A stretch of DNA of 38,071 nt from Planctomycetes bacterium GWF2_41_51 (GTDB lineage: Bacteria; Planctomycetota; Phycisphaerae; Sedimentisphaerales; UBA12454). The position numbers were made by a program, and so were the translations under genes. Numbering within the stretch: position 1 is the stretch's first letter; each line of letters opens with the position of its first letter. Shown here piece by piece: positions 35,018-38,071 of the stretch. The stretch spans positions 1-38,071 of the forward strand of contig MHXZ01000136.1 of assembly GCA_001825665.1 (NCBI GenBank). The letters are read 5' to 3'. The notes under the pieces are model-generated. The model had not been told where the DNA came from. It saw nothing but the letters and a program-made list of their open reading frames with translations, and ran no database searches.

Positions 35018-35185
35018 TTACTCAGAGCAGGAAGGGCAGAAGCGATAACCGCAGTTACCGCAAAAACCATTCATGTTTTCACCAATGACAGTATGGCCAC
35101 ATCTGGGGCAGAACATAAAATTCTGTAGTTCTGCCTTTACCTGCAAATTATTTTGGTGCGAATTTTTTATTATTTTTTCTTCCAT
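35018..35185 (-). CDS. Small zinc-ribbon protein, copy A
   Basis: A 55-residue paralogue of the copy at 34744-34914. It has three CxxC motifs, FCPRC, FCGNC and FCPSC, the last missing from copy B. The start ATG at 35185 gives nearly the same length as copy B (56). A GTG nine codons upstream would give 64 residues, but neither has a good SD. No function recognised. Confidence 0.65.
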   Translation of the reverse strand: MEEKIIKNSHQNNLQVKAELQNFMFCPRCGHTVIGENMNGFCGNCGYRFCPSCSE

Positions 35186-35234
35186 ATCGAACCGATAACT
35201 TTTAATCAACACGATTCATGGATATTTCGAAAAC

Positions 35235-35564
35235 TCACCTATCAAGTGGAGTAAAGCATCGAAGACATCTTTTCATTAGATGACGGACACTTTCCGGGAT
35301 GACCATATTGCATTTTGGGCAGTTAAAAGTAAGGCAAAAACCTCTCATTTTTTCTGAAATTTCAATCTCCCAACTGAATTCTTCGCTGGGCTTTTGCAAT
35401 ACTCGGGTTCCACATTCGATGCAAAATTCAGGAGCGTATTTCTTAATCCATATTATGCCGCATTCAGGGCAGCGACATAAGAATCCATCAGAATGTTCTT
35501 CTTTAAAATGTGATGCAGACATTCTATATATTCCACTCATTTCATATTCATTCTGTGCATTCAT
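35235..35564 (-). CDS. Double zinc-ribbon protein
   Basis: A 109-residue hypothetical protein with two ribbons: CPEC...CIEC in the first half and CPKC...CLRC in the second, each pair about 15 residues apart. The ATG at 35564 is chosen because AAGGA lies 7 nt before it; a longer reading from 35633 has no SD. It is not clearly homologous to the 55-residue ribbons outside the cysteines. Function unknown. Confidence 0.65.
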   Translation of the reverse strand: MNAQNEYEMSGIYRMSASHFKEEHSDGFLCRCPECGIIWIKKYAPEFCIECGTRVLQKPSEEFSWEIEISEKMRGFCLTFNCPKCNMVIPESVRHLMKRCLRCFTPLDR

Positions 35565-35692
35565 AGCGTTTTCCTTAAAAAAATATGAGTAAATTAGCGA
35601 TACCAATAGATTACCATAAGAACATACCATCAATGTTATTTAAGGGTTACATATCGATGATTATTGACTAATCACAGGGTTTTTCTTCGGTG

Positions 35693-35728
35693 AAATTTGG
35701 TTTTTCGAAGAGCAGAAAAACCAAATTT
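35693..35728 (+). promoter_or_regulatory. Perfect 14-bp inverted repeat before a small gene
   Basis: AAATTTGGTTTTTC (35693-35706) and GAAAAACCAAATTT (35715-35728) are exact complements separated by 8 nt. The right arm ends directly at GGAGGG (35729-35734), the probable SD of the next gene. An RNA hairpin here could limit ribosome access, or the DNA could be an operator. Confidence 0.6.
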
Positions 35729-35735
35729 GGAGGGT

Positions 35736-35960
35736 ATGAAAATCATTATGAGAATAAGAAACAGGAAAATAAACCGAAAGAAGCTTATCGCAAAGCTCGA
35801 ATCCTGGAACTCCACCTTTGATAACATAGATGAAGATGGAGAGCAGGAAAGCAGCAGCCTGGATAAGATACTTCCCAGACTAAGGCAAAATAATCGACTT
35901 ACCAAAAAAGATGAAGAAGAGATATTGTTTCATCTGAAACAGATGGAGGCAGGAGAATGA
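35736..35960 (+). CDS. Small hypothetical protein
   Basis: A 74-residue protein with a very basic N-terminal part (MRIRNRKINRKKLIAK) and an acidic, charged second half ending in a helix-forming segment LTKKDEEEILFHLKQMEAGE. GGAGGG lies just upstream; the first ATG is only 1 nt from it, and the in-frame ATG at 35748 is 13 nt away, so the start is uncertain. The end overlaps the next gene by ATGA. No family recognised. Confidence 0.55.
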   Translation: MKIIMRIRNRKINRKKLIAKLESWNSTFDNIDEDGEQESSSLDKILPRLRQNNRLTKKDEEEILFHLKQMEAGE

Positions 35961-36067
35961 AAAGATGTAAATTGTGCGGAAGGGAAAAAGAAGAATCTGA
36001 ATTAATGGGTAATTTGTGTACCCGGTGTGATTCAATAGCAGGGGATGTAATGGTGGGGGAGCTATAA
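35957..36067 (+). CDS. 36-residue zinc-ribbon peptide
   Basis: A short reading frame, MKRCKLCGRE...LCTRCD..., with CxxC at Cys4/Cys7 and Cys21/Cys24. The ATG overlaps the stop of the preceding gene (ATGA) and GGAGGCAGGAG lies just upstream, so translation is plausible. It is too short for confident family assignment. Confidence 0.5.
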   Translation: MKRCKLCGREKEESELMGNLCTRCDSIAGDVMVGEL

Positions 36068-36143
36068 AAAGTCCTGAGATTACAAACCGTTAGTATACAG
36101 GATTATATAAACGTTGTACTTTGACATCGCGTAGATGAGATAC

Positions 36144-37016
36144 TTACTGCTTGAAAATATCATTTAATGCATTAATCGCTTTACGGATATCAAACGTGTT
36201 CTTTTCTTCAAGCGTTAGGACATCAAGCAATTCTACCTCAATCCGCGATAGCATATCTCGGATTTCATCGTCAGATCGTCCCATATTTACACAATATCGC
36301 TTAAGGTCAGTAGCAAATTTATCTTCCGCCAATTTTTTCTGGAATAAGGACAGAAGTTTTCTATCTCTAAAATTAAATCCTGTTCGACGCAGATAGTCGA
36401 GATCATAAAAGTCCCTCGGCGCTATTACAGACCGTGTAGCTGCAGCCCTCATCTTTTCTGCAACGAGTTCTTTCAGTGTGAGGCATTTCACACTGCCACC
36501 CTCAAAAAGCGGTTCATTTGTAAAAGGATGAAGAAATAGATGCTTAATATTTTGCTTTGTTGTAGGCAATAAAGGATTGAATCTTAATCCAATCTCTATT
36601 TTTAAAGATTGCTGCTTATCTACAACAGCCGAATCATAATTGACGTAATAAATGTACTGTGTGGACTCACGGTGTCCGGCAGTTTCAATGGTTTCAACGT
36701 TCAAACCGTAACCTTTGGCAAATGTTTGAATTTTATCTTTAATGGGCTTGATGATATTTCGCCGGATTGAACGGGTGACCACACTATCAGGGAGTTCTAA
36801 TGAAAAATCCATATCTTCACTGAGGCGATAATATGAATAATACGCCTTGCTTAAACACGTTCCCCCTTTAAATATCAATTTTTCGCTTAGGACATTAATG
36901 CCGGAGAGAAGAAGGGTGATGTAGTAATCTTTTTCAAGCAGCGTAAGCGGAAAACCTGTCTGGGCTGATGTCCGCTCCAGTATTTTTATAAACTCATTTC
37001 GATTTGTATGTATCAT
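36144..37016 (-). CDS. AbiEii-family nucleotidyltransferase toxin
   Basis: Toxin component of the AbiE type IV toxin-antitoxin/abortive phage resistance family (DUF1814-type nucleotidyltransferase). The 290 residues show FKGGTCLSKAYY at 49-60 followed by RLSEDMDFS (Asp68, Asp70 as metal ligands), then KELVAEKMRAA and RDFYDLDYL. The ATG at 37016 overlaps the end of the abiEi gene by 23 nt, typical for these pairs, with GGAAAG upstream. An upstream in-frame start at 37070 would add 18 residues with no SD. Confidence 0.88.
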   Translation of the reverse strand: MIHTNRNEFIKILERTSAQTGFPLTLLEKDYYITLLLSGINVLSEKLIFKGGTCLSKAYYSYYRLSEDMDFSLELPDSVVTRSIRRNIIKPIKDKIQTFAKGYGLNVETIETAGHRESTQYIYYVNYDSAVVDKQQSLKIEIGLRFNPLLPTTKQNIKHLFLHPFTNEPLFEGGSVKCLTLKELVAEKMRAAATRSVIAPRDFYDLDYLRRTGFNFRDRKLLSLFQKKLAEDKFATDLKRYCVNMGRSDDEIRDMLSRIEVELLDVLTLEEKNTFDIRKAINALNDIFKQ

Positions 37017-37809
37017 CGAGAATAACTTTCCATGTTGGGTTAATTGGACCTTTACGGGATTTGGAACCATATAGTGTGGTCAATGCATTTGTCTTGATGC
37101 TTTTTTTCAAGGGCATAAGCAAAGCATTTGATATGCCGCATTGCTCAAGAATAAATCCGATACGTTTGCGAGTTGAGATACTCGGGAAAATCATTGCATA
37201 CCTGATAAGTTTTTTGACATCAGTCTTTCCATTCTTTAACTGCGATTTAAGAATATGAAAAGCATTGCGAAATCCGCCGATTGGGTCTGGAAAATATATC
37301 AAATCGATAAGAGTGCGTTCACGATCACTGACAGTAGCTTTTATATCGCGGATATCTATTTTTTCAAGGCCATACATGCGATTCGGCGATATTTTTACAA
37401 GTTTGAATAGAGTTCCACAAATAATTCGCTCACGCTGACGTGATGTATTGAGAATGTAGAAGGTTTGAAAGAGTTGGTCGGTAAAGCCATAATAGTTGTA
37501 CATCGTTGAATAACCGATATAGTAATTACCCCTGGGAAAAAGCAATGAGGGTATCAAATATTCGTTTATTCGGCTTCCCGCAGGGCCAGATTCGAGCGGT
37601 GAAAAGAAGTACACTCCCTTGGTAATCGGTGTCAGGATGCGTTTTTTCCTGAGACGATAAATGATTTGTTTTCGGGTATTTGTATTGAAATTAAAAAACT
37701 CGTCGAACTGTTTTACGGTAATTACAAAAAGTCTCTCATAGGTCAAACGTGCAATGACCTGGGTTTCATTAGGTCCAAGAAATCTTTTTAATTGACTATT
37801 CTTAATCAT
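36994..37809 (-). CDS. AbiEi-family antitoxin/regulator
   Basis: Antitoxin partner and likely autorepressor of the AbiE system. The 271 residues start with a winged-helix-like region (about 35-70: FFNFNTNTRKQIIYRLRKKRILTPITKGVYFF), followed by the AbiEi C-terminal domain that normally blocks the toxin. Gene order and overlap with abiEii are typical. An inverted repeat lies directly before the start (37812-37828). Assignment rests on domain architecture and partner gene. Confidence 0.82.
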   Translation of the reverse strand: MIKNSQLKRFLGPNETQVIARLTYERLFVITVKQFDEFFNFNTNTRKQIIYRLRKKRILTPITKGVYFFSPLESGPAGSRINEYLIPSLLFPRGNYYIGYSTMYNYYGFTDQLFQTFYILNTSRQRERIICGTLFKLVKISPNRMYGLEKIDIRDIKATVSDRERTLIDLIYFPDPIGGFRNAFHILKSQLKNGKTDVKKLIRYAMIFPSISTRKRIGFILEQCGISNALLMPLKKSIKTNALTTLYGSKSRKGPINPTWKVILDDTYKSK

Positions 37810-37811
37810 AG

Positions 37812-37828
37812 GTTATTTAGTAAATAAC
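37812..37828 (-). promoter_or_regulatory. Operator-like palindrome before abiEi
   Basis: GTTATTT (37812-37818) and AAATAAC (37822-37828) form a 7-bp inverted repeat with a 3-nt spacer, 3 nt upstream of the abiEi ATG on the minus strand. AbiEi proteins are known to bind inverted repeats in their own promoter. Confidence 0.6.
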
Positions 37829-37839
37829 TATCGTAAAAT

Positions 37840-37845
37840 ATTATA
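37840..37845 (-). promoter_or_regulatory. -10 element of the abiE promoter
   Basis: On the minus strand the bases read TATAAT, a perfect -10, placing the start near 37833, just upstream of the palindrome. I see no convincing -35 at 16-18 nt. Confidence 0.5.
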
Positions 37846-37985
37846 CAATAGATTTTAACCAATAAAAGAGCGTAGTCAAGACAAAAATCAGAGCTTTCCG
37901 TTGTTATGGAATCGACAAATTGAGTAATTTTACCCATCGTGTAAAACAGTTCAAAGCTTATAAAGCTTGATGAAAATAAAAAAAG

Positions 37986-38071
37986 ATGAATAAAAAATAT
38001 GATCCACAAGAAATTATCTTATCAAAATTGGATGGTTTAATGCAAATCGCTCAGGAAATAGAAAAATATTC
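37986..38071 (+). CDS. Start of a gene cut by the window end
   Basis: An open frame of 28 codons runs to the end: MNKKYDPQEIILSKLDGLMQ and so on. The composition looks coding, with alternating charged and hydrophobic residues, but no family is visible in this short piece. An A-rich stretch precedes the ATG, with no clear SD. Confidence 0.45.
   Translation, partial: MNKKYDPQEIILSKLDGLMQIAQEIEKY

Noticed and set aside
37806-38009. 67-codon frame on the minus strand upstream of abiEi
   Set aside because: Composition is low-complexity and hydrophobic, with no SD; it covers the abiE promoter and operator, which better explain the region.
33138-38071. A CRISPR array or a second att copy in the accessory region
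   Set aside because: No regularly spaced direct repeats were seen, and no copy of the tRNA-fMet 3' end was found by eye.

Overview
The window is a chromosomal segment from a bacterium, most likely a planctomycete (Planctomycetota, probably class Phycisphaerae). The main evidence is the EF-Tu switch I sequence, which lacks the usual RGIT motif in the way I recall for planctomycete EF-Tu, together with bL33, uS4 and uS14 types that fit that phylum. The assignment rests on recalled family traits, not on a search.

Positions 1-33137 are a compact information-processing super-cluster, all on the plus strand. It begins with a tRNA-Thr tail followed by tuf (the same order as the enterobacterial tufB unit). 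It continues with rpmG, tRNA-Trp, secE, nusG, rplK, rplA, rplJ, rplL, rpoB, rpoC, rpsL, rpsG and fusA. Then comes the fused S10-spc-alpha set (rpsJ to rplQ, with secY, adk, map, infA, rpmJ and rpoA), a HIT-family hydrolase gene and an initiator tRNA. rpmD (uL30) is absent between rpsE and rplO, and tuf does not follow fusA. Together the genes supply translation factors, r-proteins, RNA polymerase core subunits, the SecYE channel, and the N-terminal methionine and adenylate enzymes.

Several intergenic gaps in this block hold structure. There is a strong promoter, a ~200-nt structured leader or RNA and an intrinsic terminator between fusA and rpsJ. There are hairpins after tuf, rplL, rpsG and rpsJ, a folded leader before rpoA, mutually exclusive hairpins before tuf, and A/T-rich inverted-repeat spacers before rpoB, rpsL and rpsC. 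The uL22 gene is unusual: it encodes a ~75-residue helix-turn-helix-like domain fused in front of a complete uL22.

Positions 33138-38071 are an accessory region with mixed strands that starts next to the initiator tRNA. It holds a tyrosine recombinase, a small excisionase-like HTH gene, a tandemly duplicated zinc-ribbon/HTH gene pair with one decayed HTH copy, two further small zinc-ribbon genes, and an AbiEi/AbiEii (type IV toxin-antitoxin) pair with an operator-like palindrome. It looks like the edge of an integrated island. A plausible second att copy was not found, so the far end is probably outside the window. The last 86 bases contain the start of an unidentified gene.
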